Source: Nitrospira sp. (GTDB taxonomy: Bacteria; Nitrospirota; Nitrospiria; Nitrospirales; Nitrospiraceae). Taken from it: a DNA stretch of 64,000 bases. The stretch covers positions 186,001-250,000 of the forward strand of contig JACOEK010000005.1 in the NCBI GenBank assembly GCA_024998595.1, read 5' to 3'. The translations under genes and the position numbers were made by a program. The notes below the pieces were generated by a model. It did not search any database. It saw only the letters and a list, made by a program, of their open reading frames with translations, and was not told the DNA's origin. Positions 52,908-61,452 of the stretch are shown piece after piece (positions within the stretch are counted from its first letter, which is position 1; each line of letters starts with the position of its first letter).

Positions 52908-54386
52908 TTACTGGCCGATTGTCCAGAGATACTGTGCCGCGTAAGCCCGCCAGGGGCGCCAGGCCTCCGCGCGCTGCAACAGGTAGGATGCCTTAATGCT
53001 CCCTTCTCCTGTCAGATGCGTGGCGCTACGTAGCAGGCCGAGGTCGGTAACCGGGAAGGCGTCCGGTTCGCGGAAGGCGCGCAGCGCAATGTAGTGCGCG
53101 GTCCATGTTCCGATTCCGGGAATTGTCCGGAGTTGCGCAAGACGCTCGTCGATCGATCCACCCGACAGGAATAACTCCGGATGCGTTGTTGCCGCCTGTG
53201 CCAGAGCGGTGATCGTCGCCCGTCGAGCGGAAGGCATCCCCAGCCGGCTCAAGTCGGCGACGGCCAGACAGCGGGCCGTCGGAAAAGTTCGGGTGACGCG
53301 CCTGTCCTCAGAATTCAGCAAGGGCTCTCCCCACAGGTCGACCAGTGCTCCGCCCAGCCTGCGCGCGGCTGCGACCGTGATCTGCTGTCCCAATACAGCC
53401 CGCACCGCCAGTTCAAAACCATCCCAACAGCCTGGAGCACGTAGTCCCGGCCGCGCGGCGATCAAAGGGGCGAGGCCCTCATCCTTCGAGAGATGGGAGG
53501 CGATGGCATCGACGTCGGCTCCTACGTCGAACTGATGCCGGATACGAGAGACCATGGCCTGGAGCGCGCGGACCGATGGAAAACAGATTGTGGCGAGAAG
53601 ACTCTGTCTATCGGGTCTGTGCTCGATGGTCACGCGCCCTGTCAGTCCCTCATGAATGACGCTGCGCCGGTACAGGCCATCTTCGACAACCTCCAGGCCA
53701 TCGATGGCGCGGGCGCGTAAGTAGTGCAGCATGCTGTCCCAGTCATAGGGTGGTCGATAGGGGATCTGCAGCACCACCGGCGCAGGGGTGGCAAGATCTG
53801 AGGTCGCGGCTGTGGTGGAGCGGCGCAATTCTCCGGGCGATCGGTGATAGAGGGAGCGAAAGGCATGATTGAAACGGCGGACACTGCCGAATCCCCCTGC
53901 AATGGCCACGTCGGTCATCGAAAGATTCGTATCGTGGAGTAACTGCTTCGCGAACAGCAGGCGTCTGGACTGGGCCACGACCACCGGCGCCACGCCGAGA
54001 TGTTGGTCGAAAAGCCGGCGTAACTGCCGCGCTCCCATCCCGACGCGTGTCGCGAGTGCGTCTACGGTACCGTCCTCACGATCGAGAAAGCCATCGGCGA
54101 TCAGGGCCAACGCACGAGAGACGGTGTTCGACGTGCCGCGCCAGCCGGGTAGTTCGGGAGCAATTTCGGGGCGGCACCGTAAACACGCTCGGAAACCAGC
54201 CGCTTGAGCGGCCGCGCTACCGGAGAAGAAACGGCAATTTTCCCGTTTCGGTGTCCGGGCGGGACAGATCGGGCGGCAATAGATACCTGTCGAGATGACG
54301 CCGACGAAGAGGCGGCCATCAAACCGTGGATCGCGGGCCTGCAGGGCGCGGTAGCTGATATCGGGATCAAGCGGTTCCATGCCCAT
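52908..54386 (-). CDS. Ada-AlkA fusion: methylphosphotriester sensor / AraC HTH / 3-methyladenine glycosylase
   Basis: About 492 residues from ATG 54386 (alternatives ATG 54398 and 54380); the longer frame to 54758 has no support. The N-terminal Ada zinc domain has the acceptor Cys in GVISTGIYCRPICPAR and partner cysteines in the CRFF and CLRCRPE regions. An AraC-type HTH follows (about 88-185). The AlkA glycosylase comprises the N-terminal half then the HhH motif LRTIPGIGTWTAHYIALRAF, with catalytic Asp in FPVTDLG. The combination senses methylated phosphates, activates repair genes and excises alkylated bases. Adjacent ogt is a likely target. Confidence 0.9.
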   Translation of the reverse strand: MGMEPLDPDISYRALQARDPRFDGRLFVGVISTGIYCRPICPARTPKRENCRFFSGSAAAQAAGFRACLRCRPEIAPELPGWRGTSNTVSRALALIADGFLDREDGTVDALATRVGMGARQLRRLFDQHLGVAPVVVAQSRRLLFAKQLLHDTNLSMTDVAIAGGFGSVRRFNHAFRSLYHRSPGELRRSTTAATSDLATPAPVVLQIPYRPPYDWDSMLHYLRARAIDGLEVVEDGLYRRSVIHEGLTGRVTIEHRPDRQSLLATICFPSVRALQAMVSRIRHQFDVGADVDAIASHLSKDEGLAPLIAARPGLRAPGCWDGFELAVRAVLGQQITVAAARRLGGALVDLWGEPLLNSEDRRVTRTFPTARCLAVADLSRLGMPSARRATITALAQAATTHPELFLSGGSIDERLAQLRTIPGIGTWTAHYIALRAFREPDAFPVTDLGLLRSATHLTGEGSIKASYLLQRAEAWRPWRAYAAQYLWTIGQ

Positions 54387-54490
54387 ACTCTGCCACATCG
54401 GCCTGAGAAATTCCGGCCGTTTTCGGACGTGACCGTGTAAGGCTGCGGACGTCATCCAAAGACCAGGGAACGAGTGCTGTGTCGAATTCG

Positions 54491-55441
54491 TCAGGCGCGA
54501 GGCTGTGCGGCGGTTTTGGCCTTTGCCATCATCTTGCAATAAGAGCAGGTGCCGGCAGTGGTTGGTTGGCCGCAGATCGTGCAGGGGGTGAGCGTGCGTT
54601 GATCCTTCTCGGCCATGGACTCGGTGGCGGGGGCTGGTGTGGTTTGTTTGTCCAGAAACCCCCAATAGAAACGCTGCTTGGTGCCGGGGGATTCCGTTTC
54701 CAGCCGGTTGAGCACTTCCTTGTAGAGAATCATTTTCGAGCCCTTGGCCATCGGACATTCTTCGACGATGTAGTCGATGCGATTGACCACGGCATAGGCT
54801 GCGATTTCACGTTCGGACAGCCGGCAGAGGGGCTTGACCTTCTTGGCGAATCCTTCAACCGACGCCGGGAGGGTAGGACTTTGCTTGTCCAGATATTCGT
54901 CCTGCCAGTGCAACACATTGCCCAATAGACGCGCTGCTTCGTCGTCGAGATTGTGACCCGTGGCCATGACGTCATACTCCTGCTCCACTGCCGCGCGGTT
55001 GAACTGATAGCGCTTGATGGTCCCGCAGGTTGAGCAAGTGGGGCGGTGCAGGATCGTGGCCAGTTCGCGGATGCCGGCTCCGGCTTCCTGCTCGACGACG
55101 TGTACCAGCAATTTCGCGCCATGGGAAGCGGCCACCGTCTCGGCATAGTGCCGCACTTTCCGGTGTGACTCTTCCGAATAGGCGCCGATGCCGAGATTCA
55201 CATACAGCGCGTCGGCGCGATACCCGAGCGCGAGCAGGATATGCCACAGGGCCAGACTGTCTTTGCCGCCGGAGACCGCGACGAGAATCCGGTCTTCGGG
55301 CGTGAACATCTTGAAGGCCTTAATGGCGCGCGCGACCTGTTCGTGGACAAAGGTGGTGAAGCAGGCCTTACAGAACGCGGCATTGTGCCGCGGCAATCCG
55401 ATGACCGCGCGTGTACTGGTCGGGCACTTTGTACAGTTCAT
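54491..55441 (-). CDS. TtuA/NcsA-like tRNA 2-thiolation enzyme
   Basis: 316 residues. PP-loop SGGKDS (57-62). N-terminal zinc-ribbon cysteines C3, C6, C24, C27; C-terminal zinc cysteines C287, C290, C299, C302. Internal C136, C139 (CSTC) and C229 (EECP) match the [4Fe-4S] ligands of Thermus TtuA in spacing. The family adenylates and thiolates tRNA U54 or U34 using a ubiquitin-like sulfur carrier. The ThiS-like gene at 55528-55725 lies 86 bp upstream on the same strand and is the expected carrier. Confidence 0.85.
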   Translation of the reverse strand: MNCTKCPTSTRAVIGLPRHNAAFCKACFTTFVHEQVARAIKAFKMFTPEDRILVAVSGGKDSLALWHILLALGYRADALYVNLGIGAYSEESHRKVRHYAETVAASHGAKLLVHVVEQEAGAGIRELATILHRPTCSTCGTIKRYQFNRAAVEQEYDVMATGHNLDDEAARLLGNVLHWQDEYLDKQSPTLPASVEGFAKKVKPLCRLSEREIAAYAVVNRIDYIVEECPMAKGSKMILYKEVLNRLETESPGTKQRFYWGFLDKQTTPAPATESMAEKDQRTLTPCTICGQPTTAGTCSYCKMMAKAKTAAQPRA

Positions 55442-55527
55442 GGTTTCATCAGGCTGTGCGCTCAGCGACAGCAGTGATCGCGTTACTTCGATCCCTCGGC
55501 TGAGAGCTGATTGCTGACCGCCGAGGG

Positions 55528-55725
55528 CTATGCTCCGCCCGAAATGACCGGCCGGATTTCAATCTGGTCGGCGTCGGCGAGCATTTCATCTTCCGTGACG
55601 AGTTCATCGCCCCGGATGACCAGATGCGCTTCCATGACCAGGTTGAGCTCACGCAGCAGTTCCTTGGTGCGCTTGGGGCCCTTGATTTCGACTTGTCTGT
55701 GCGGGTGACTCAATTGTACGAGCAT
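55528..55725 (-). CDS. ThiS/MoaD-like sulfur carrier (TtuB-like) ending GG-Ala
   Basis: 65 residues from ATG 55725. Ubiquitin-like beta-grasp small protein: MLVQL at the start, TKELLRELNLVMEAHLVIRGDEL in the middle, DADQIEIRPVISGGA at the end. Other ThiS/MoaD/TtuB carriers end exactly in GG, which is adenylated; here one alanine follows. It sits just upstream of the TtuA-like gene. The upstream 50 codons in the same frame (to 55875) show no homology and are excluded. Confidence 0.8.
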   Translation of the reverse strand: MLVQLSHPHRQVEIKGPKRTKELLRELNLVMEAHLVIRGDELVTEDEMLADADQIEIRPVISGGA

Positions 55726-55765
55726 GCGCGATGATACGGCTGATGTGCGCGGGATTGCAATCGGC

Positions 55766-56890
55766 TCATGAGCCTTCGGAGATGAGGTTGCGAAACCAGC
55801 CATAGAGGGTGGACTGGGCGATGGCCTCTTCGACAACCTCGTGCCCCAACGAGTTCCAGTGGTTGTCGGTCGCAAATTCTAACGGGCGGCGGTGTTGGGA
55901 AAAATGCTCGACGAAGCGGGGTTGGAGGTCGAGGACTTCGAATCCGCCTTGGCGGGCCTGCTTCATGAAATACTGTCGCGTGAGATCGAAATAGGAGCCG
56001 GCAGCGAGTTGCGACGACCTGGCGCCGTAGATGTGCGGGCGCATGCCGTCCACTGCGAAGAGGAGGCGGTGAGGGGGCAGACCTGCTGCTTTGGTCACAC
56101 TCGCCAGAAAGGTATCGATGGCTCGTTGGGCATCCGCCATTCGGGCCGGATTAGCCTGGGCGCCTGTGTTTCCGACGAACGCGAGTGTGTTCGAGGGCCG
56201 GCCGAACGGCAGGTGTTGCCACTTCAGCATAAAGTTGAGCAAGTCCGTGTTCAGGGTCACATAGCGCACCAGGGCGGAGGAGCGAATGATGCGGCGCCAA
56301 AGTGAGGGATGATAGTCGATCCGGCGCAGCGCCAGATCCCCCTTCGCGTCTTCCGCAAAATACGAGTGCCCCGGTTCGTTCTTATATTTCAACAAGCTCT
56401 CATCGAAATCGTTACCGATGATGACGAAAACCATTGCTTGGGGATGGAACCCCCTCGACGCGTACTCCGCATAGGCCAGGTAATTGCTGAGCGCCGAACT
56501 TGAGGTGCCGAATGAATAGACGCGTTCGGCTGGGGCGGAGCGGGTCGAGAGTCGACCGGCCACGCTGTCGCGAAACGGCACCATCAAGGCTTCGACATAA
56601 CTGTCGCCGATGAGAGCTAGCAGGGGCGAGGGCGGGTCGGTCACATAATCCTGGTCGTTCACGAATCCGAGGTTGTTCGTGCGGACGCGGTTGACGATGG
56701 CAAAGTTCCAGTCGGCAGACCAGACAAACGTCCGGTTCGGCTCAAGCGAGCGGACCGGATGCTCTTGATCGACGGCCTCGGGGCGCGCCCCCTCATTGAC
56801 CGGCAGGAACCGCAGTACCAGTTCCATGGTGAGCAGCGCCAGCAGAATCCCAATGGTTATGCTGATGAGGGGAAAACTGGCCCGTCTCAT
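55766..56890 (-). CDS. Membrane-anchored SGNH/GDSL-type hydrolase-like protein (2)
   Basis: 374 residues. One N-terminal helix (about 8-28), then a periplasmic domain. Block I-like: LALIGDSYVEALMV. Central VFVIIGNDFDESL with Asn, and block V-like ATDNHWNSLGHEVV with Asp/His. It resembles the protein at 44984 in layout but is not a close copy. Probably esterase or acyltransferase of an envelope glycan. Ends 41 bp upstream of the sulfur carrier ATG. Confidence 0.7.
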   Translation of the reverse strand: MRRASFPLISITIGILLALLTMELVLRFLPVNEGARPEAVDQEHPVRSLEPNRTFVWSADWNFAIVNRVRTNNLGFVNDQDYVTDPPSPLLALIGDSYVEALMVPFRDSVAGRLSTRSAPAERVYSFGTSSSALSNYLAYAEYASRGFHPQAMVFVIIGNDFDESLLKYKNEPGHSYFAEDAKGDLALRRIDYHPSLWRRIIRSSALVRYVTLNTDLLNFMLKWQHLPFGRPSNTLAFVGNTGAQANPARMADAQRAIDTFLASVTKAAGLPPHRLLFAVDGMRPHIYGARSSQLAAGSYFDLTRQYFMKQARQGGFEVLDLQPRFVEHFSQHRRPLEFATDNHWNSLGHEVVEEAIAQSTLYGWFRNLISEGS

Positions 56891-56985
56891 ACTGGACGGG
56901 CACGAACCTGGACGTAGAGAGGTGAGCCCTCTTCAACGCCCCACACAGAGCGGGGGAAGGATGGTATCGATAGAGGCGGTGTCAA

Positions 56986-57987
56986 TTACAGAACGGCATC
57001 CCGGAGGCATTTGGCCGCTTCTTCCGGCGCGACCGGGTTGATGTAAAATCCGGTGCCCCATTCGAATCCCGCCACTTGCGTGAGTTTTGGAATGATCTCG
57101 ATGTGCCAGTGATAGAAGTCTCCCGTTTTTTCATGCAGCGGCGAAGTGTGCAAGATGAAGTTATACGCCGGCCGGGCCAGCACGGCATCCATGCGCCGGA
57201 GCGCTTCGCCGAGCATGGGAGCCAGAAATTCGAACTGGGTGCGCTGACACTCCTCGAAGTAGCCGGCGTGACGCTTCGGGAGAATCCACATCTCAAAAGG
57301 AAATCTCGGGGCATAGGGCGTGAGGCAGAGGAATTCCGGATTCTCCAATACCACCCGCGTCCCCTCCGACGATTCCTGCCGCAGGATATCGCAGTAAATG
57401 CAGCGCTCTTTCTGTTGGTAGTGTTGTTTGCACCCATCGATCTCTTCGATCACGCTGGTGGGCACCACCGGCAAGGCGATCAGCTGAGAATGGCTGTGTT
57501 CCAACGTGGCGCCCGCTGCGGCCCCGTGATTTTTGAAGATGAGGATGTACCGGAGCCGAAGGTCTTTCTTCAGATCGAGGATCCGGTCGCGATAGGCCCA
57601 GAGCACATCCTCGACTCGTTTTGCCGGGAGGTCGCCGAGGCTCTCTTTGTGCGCCGGGGTTTCAATGATGACCTCATGGGCGCCGATTCCGTTCATGCGA
57701 TCATACAAGCCGAGGCCTTCGCGGCCCATGTCTCCCTCGACCTGCAGGGCGGGGAACTTATTGGGAATGACACGCACGGTCCAATTCGGACCGTCCGGCT
57801 GAGAGGCGTGGGGCCGATACGCAAGAATTTCTCTCGGGGTCAGCCGTTCCTGTCCCGGACAAAACGGGCAGAGGGCTGCTGAGGGAAGCGGCGCAGACGG
57901 CATATGCACATCCTGTGGGCGTCCGCTCCGTTCGGTCGAAATAATCACCCACCGGCCGACGATCGGGTCTCTTCTCAATTCGGGCAT
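56986..57987 (-). CDS. galT: Galactose-1-phosphate uridylyltransferase
   Basis: 333 residues. Zinc site CPFCPGQE (about 41-48), ELRRDPIVGRWVIIS at the start, HSHSQLIALP for the nucleotidyl-His region (His-x-His variant), and FEMWILPKRH later. GalT or a close nucleotidyltransferase of that family (ADP-glucose/UDP-sugar phosphorylase). The GH57 gene lies 105 bp downstream-side at 58093 on the same strand (upstream in transcription). Confidence 0.88.
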   Translation of the reverse strand: MPELRRDPIVGRWVIISTERSGRPQDVHMPSAPLPSAALCPFCPGQERLTPREILAYRPHASQPDGPNWTVRVIPNKFPALQVEGDMGREGLGLYDRMNGIGAHEVIIETPAHKESLGDLPAKRVEDVLWAYRDRILDLKKDLRLRYILIFKNHGAAAGATLEHSHSQLIALPVVPTSVIEEIDGCKQHYQQKERCIYCDILRQESSEGTRVVLENPEFLCLTPYAPRFPFEMWILPKRHAGYFEECQRTQFEFLAPMLGEALRRMDAVLARPAYNFILHTSPLHEKTGDFYHWHIEIIPKLTQVAGFEWGTGFYINPVAPEEAAKCLRDAVL

Positions 57988-58033
57988 CTCGACTCCTGTC
58001 GTTCATGACACATGATTCGTGCATCGTGCTCAC

Positions 58034-58085
58034 TGTTCACTCGACACAGACTGATTCCCCTCCCTTGAACCGGGAGCAGTGAACA
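58034..58085. repeat. Inverted repeat between galT and GH57
   Basis: TGTTCACT (58034-58041) and AGTGAACA (58078-58085), 36 bp apart, surrounded by repetitive strings such as TCGTGCATCGTGCTCAC. No T tract. Confidence 0.5.
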
Positions 58086-58092
58086 ATTCGGT

Positions 58093-60297
58093 TTAGACTC
58101 GCCACATCGTGGCTTCAAAGTCGTCCCCCGGCCGAGCAAACGTGGCCGGGCTGTGATGGGGATACCGGGCGATTTCCATTCCGTGCTCCGACACCGTGAG
58201 CGTCAATCGCAATTCTGTGCCGACATCGATCTCCAGGTCCTTGAACGGAATTCCCAGTTCGAGAATTTTTTTCCGGCAGATCGTGCTGAAGGAGCCCATG
58301 TCGCGATACGTGCCGGACTCATCCGCGCGTGCGAGCTGAAAGCGATCAACCGCCCCCGGCGTCAAGGCAAAGGAGAGTTTGTATTGTTGTATGCCTGAGC
58401 CGATATACAGATCCGCCGTGCATTGTTCCTGGCGGGTTTCAGACCGTTCGTCGAAATCGAGGCGGAGATACAGGTGTTCGCGATCGAACCCGAAAGAAAT
58501 GGCGGTGAAGAGTCCTTCGGATTTCCACATCGCGCCCAGCGGCGGTGTCGGATTGATCGTGCCTGCGCCTCGCCATTCGAAAAAGTTCGACGCCAGGCCG
58601 TCCAGGGTCGGGGTGATCAGAGCCAGTGGCAGTTGCACCAGGTCGAGGCCTTGCGGCGTGCGCGCTTCCACCAGTGGTTGATTGAGGATCTCGGGCGGCG
58701 TCATCCCGGCGTAGGTCCAGACGTTGCGCAAGTGGGTGCGAAACAGGCGGTCGAATTCCTGTTTGTAGTCGGTGTCGAAATCATCGCCATACCACCAGAA
58801 CCAATCGCTGCCTTCGGCGGCATAGAGTTCGTCCCAGGCTGCGCGCGCCTTGTCCGGTTCCAACGACGGCGTCACCTCGACGAGGCGGGCCCGCGTGTGT
58901 TGCAGGAGATCCCAGCCGCGATTGTCCTCCTGGTGGCCGATCCAGATTTTAAAGTCCTGGTTGATCCAGGATCCTGAGTGCAGCTGCTCGAGTCGCTGGG
59001 TAGGGGGAGCGGTTGCCATGGCGTCACTGATGGTGTTCAAGCGCACGCTGATGCCATTGCCTAATTGGAGCCCATCCCGTTCGAAGGCGCGAAAAAGCAG
59101 AGAGAGAAAACGTTCGCCGCCGTCGTGGTAATGCTCCCAGGGATTTTCGCCGTCGAGAATCACCGCGACCATTCCATTGTCCAACCGGATGTCATAGGCG
59201 AGGCTGCGGATCCGCCGGAGCACATCATCCGCTGCGGCTTCCGGGGTGGTCTTATGGTAGACGAACCCGAACGCGTCGGAGATATCCCGGTCACGGAACA
59301 CCATGGAGAGCGGCTGGGTTTCCGTGCCGACTGCATAGGGCTGATAGAGATGATAGTGGCGGTTCCACCCTTGTCCGGCCATCTGCAGCGAGCGGTAGAG
59401 GATGCCTTCATCTGTGGCCAGCCAGCTGATTCCTGCTTTGGCCACGATCGGCAACAGCTCCGGACAGACCGATCCTTCAGACGGCCAGAGCCCTGCCGGG
59501 GCGCGGCCGAATGTGCGCGTATGGTATTCGATTGCCCGTCTGACTTGCGCCTCGGCATCGGCCGGTGCATGAAAGCGGGCCGGAAGCGGCAGGTCCGGCC
59601 TGGCACGGCGCGTGAATTCCGAGTCAATGATCAGGGGAAGGATCGGGTGAAAAAACGGCGTTGTGGTGAGTTCGATCTGTCCGCGATCCTGGAGCGTCTT
59701 ATACATAGGGACGATCTGCCGGATGACCGTTTGCTGCAAAGCCAGCACTTCCTGCTTGTCTTCTTCTGAAAACCCACGATTCTTTGCGCGTAGTTCCGCC
59801 AGGCGGGGGAATCGTTGCAGGCTGCCGTACCCAAACCAGGCGAGGTTGTGCCACACCTGCAGATCCAGGAACTCCTGCGGTGAAAACTGTCGTGCCAGCC
59901 GTTCCAAGTCCTGTCCGTGTACATCGATGCCGCGTTTGACCAGCAGTTCCTGATAGCGCGGAAACGGCCGCACCATCGTGGCCCAGTTGGCCGAAAAGAA
60001 ATGGCGGATCAGGAACGCTTTTTCCGTCGTGGTCAGGTCGGCGGCCGGGCGTTGCGCATGTTCGAGGAACAGATCGCGGACGCGTCCCGCCGAAAATTCC
60101 TCGAGTTGCAGCAGCAGGGACGGGGTGAAGTTGAAGGTCGAACGGGCCTCAGGGAATTGTTCGAGCAGGAAGGCCATGTCGAAATAGGCCTTCGTGGCAT
60201 GCAAGCGCACCCAGGGCATACTGGCGGACCCCGTGAGCGGGTCCGTGTAGTACGGCTGGTGCATATGCCAGAGAAAACAGAGCTGTATGGTTTTCAT
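58093..60297 (-). CDS. Glycoside hydrolase family 57 protein
   Basis: 734 residues. N-terminal signature CFLWHMHQPYYTDPLTG, the catalytic nucleophile region GLWPSEGSVCPELL, the acid region VAVILDGENPWEHYHDGG and a C-terminal beta-rich domain of about 200 residues. GH57 members include amylases, amylopullulanases, branching enzymes and glucanotransferases. Which one cannot be fixed by eye. With galT upstream it suggests glycogen or maltodextrin turnover. Confidence 0.88.
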   Translation of the reverse strand: MKTIQLCFLWHMHQPYYTDPLTGSASMPWVRLHATKAYFDMAFLLEQFPEARSTFNFTPSLLLQLEEFSAGRVRDLFLEHAQRPAADLTTTEKAFLIRHFFSANWATMVRPFPRYQELLVKRGIDVHGQDLERLARQFSPQEFLDLQVWHNLAWFGYGSLQRFPRLAELRAKNRGFSEEDKQEVLALQQTVIRQIVPMYKTLQDRGQIELTTTPFFHPILPLIIDSEFTRRARPDLPLPARFHAPADAEAQVRRAIEYHTRTFGRAPAGLWPSEGSVCPELLPIVAKAGISWLATDEGILYRSLQMAGQGWNRHYHLYQPYAVGTETQPLSMVFRDRDISDAFGFVYHKTTPEAAADDVLRRIRSLAYDIRLDNGMVAVILDGENPWEHYHDGGERFLSLLFRAFERDGLQLGNGISVRLNTISDAMATAPPTQRLEQLHSGSWINQDFKIWIGHQEDNRGWDLLQHTRARLVEVTPSLEPDKARAAWDELYAAEGSDWFWWYGDDFDTDYKQEFDRLFRTHLRNVWTYAGMTPPEILNQPLVEARTPQGLDLVQLPLALITPTLDGLASNFFEWRGAGTINPTPPLGAMWKSEGLFTAISFGFDREHLYLRLDFDERSETRQEQCTADLYIGSGIQQYKLSFALTPGAVDRFQLARADESGTYRDMGSFSTICRKKILELGIPFKDLEIDVGTELRLTLTVSEHGMEIARYPHHSPATFARPGDDFEATMWRV

Positions 60298-60324
60298 CGG
60301 GAAGTTTCTTGCAGACTCACGGGC

Positions 60325-60353
60325 AGTATGTCATAGGGGTATGAGCGTTGCAA
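60325..60353 (-). promoter_or_regulatory. sigma-70-type promoter for the GH57 gene
   Basis: Minus strand: TTGCAA (60353-60348), 17 bp, CATACT (60330-60325), 27 bp before the ATG. Confidence 0.5.
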
Positions 60354-60444
60354 CGAAACGGCCGGATTGATGAAGTGCAATCATCGTGCGGCTCGGCACA
60401 GGTATTGTTTCAAGATGAGTGTGTGAAGCGAGGACTGTACGAGG

Positions 60445-60882
60445 ATGGCATCTGACCAGATAGTCTCGGGGGAGATGCAAATAGGGTCATCCGTTACTGC
60501 AATCTCGATCGTGCGGTATTGGGGACCGGTTGGACTGTATGCCGGCCTCATATTTTTCGGCTCATCGATATCGAGCCCTCCCGAGGCGATCTCGTCGCTG
60601 CTCAAGGGTATTTCTGACAAAGTGCTGCATCTCAGCGAGTATGCTCTGCTTGGCGCCTTGCTCTACCGTGCCTGTCGCCATGGAGCCGGCACATGGATGG
60701 CGGAACATGCGGTGTTGGCGGCGGTGGCCGGCTCAGCGCTCTATGGCCTCAGTGATGAGACGCATCAATTGTTTGTGCCGTTTCGCGAAGCGGATCTGTT
60801 GGATGTGGTCGCCGACACAGTCGGCGGTACGGTTGGGGCCTGGAGTTGGCGTTGGATCGAGCGGTGCGCCTACCGCGATTAA
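60445..60882 (+). CDS. VanZ-family membrane protein
   Basis: 145 residues. Four membrane helices with the VanZ motifs SDKVLHLSEYALLGALLY and LYGLSDETHQLFVPFREADLLDVVADTVGG. Function of this family in Gram-negatives is not established. Convergent with the zinc-ribbon gene, overlapping by 4 bp. Confidence 0.82.
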   Translation: MASDQIVSGEMQIGSSVTAISIVRYWGPVGLYAGLIFFGSSISSPPEAISSLLKGISDKVLHLSEYALLGALLYRACRHGAGTWMAEHAVLAAVAGSALYGLSDETHQLFVPFREADLLDVVADTVGGTVGAWSWRWIERCAYRD

Positions 60883-61181
60883 GTCCCCAGCACAATTATT
60901 TCATCGTCAAATACCTTCCGCGTTGTTCGCTGCCTTGCGTGCCCGTTGTTTCCGGCGAGTCCTTGCGACTCATATCCCATGCGTCCCGTCTCCTCAATAA
61001 TCCCGCATCGAACGCAACGTCGTGTGCGAATCCACACATGGCCTCCCGCGTCGATCTTGTCAATGTACAGGTCGGCGACGAGGTGTCCTTGACAGTGTGA
61101 ACAAGCAGGACCGGCGGATTTGACGCTGCCAGGCGAGGTGGATTTCCTGCAGTGGTGCGCGGGAAAGGATGGTGATCGCAT
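60879..61181 (-). CDS. Small zinc-ribbon-like protein
   Basis: 100 residues from ATG 61181, 7 bp after AGGAGGG. Two CxxC pairs, CSHC (C27/C30) and CVRC (about C57/C60), with GHVWIRTRRCVRCGIIEE between and after, spaced as in zinc ribbons. Similar short proteins occur in Nitrospira (recollection). Function unknown. Confidence 0.6.
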   Translation of the reverse strand: MRSPSFPAHHCRKSTSPGSVKSAGPACSHCQGHLVADLYIDKIDAGGHVWIRTRRCVRCGIIEETGRMGYESQGLAGNNGHARQRTTRKVFDDEIIVLGT

Positions 61182-61452
61182 GGACGCCCTCCTGCCGTGG
61201 GTAGGTATAGGTAAATGAGATGGAGCTGAGCCTACGCAAATAGGATGCCTGCAGGGTGCGGCCGGAGCGGGTGGGTTGAGTGACGAGACGAATGAGAGGA
61301 GGCTGTCAGGCGGAAACCCTGAACAGGGCGGTCACGTCTTGTTTCGATCGCCCAAGGAAGGGGGGAAGGCGATCCGGCACTCGCGGGGAACGAGGGCTAT
61401 GGAATCCAGTGCGCAGGAAATATTTGCCGCAACCCTCTCTTCCTGCCGGTAC

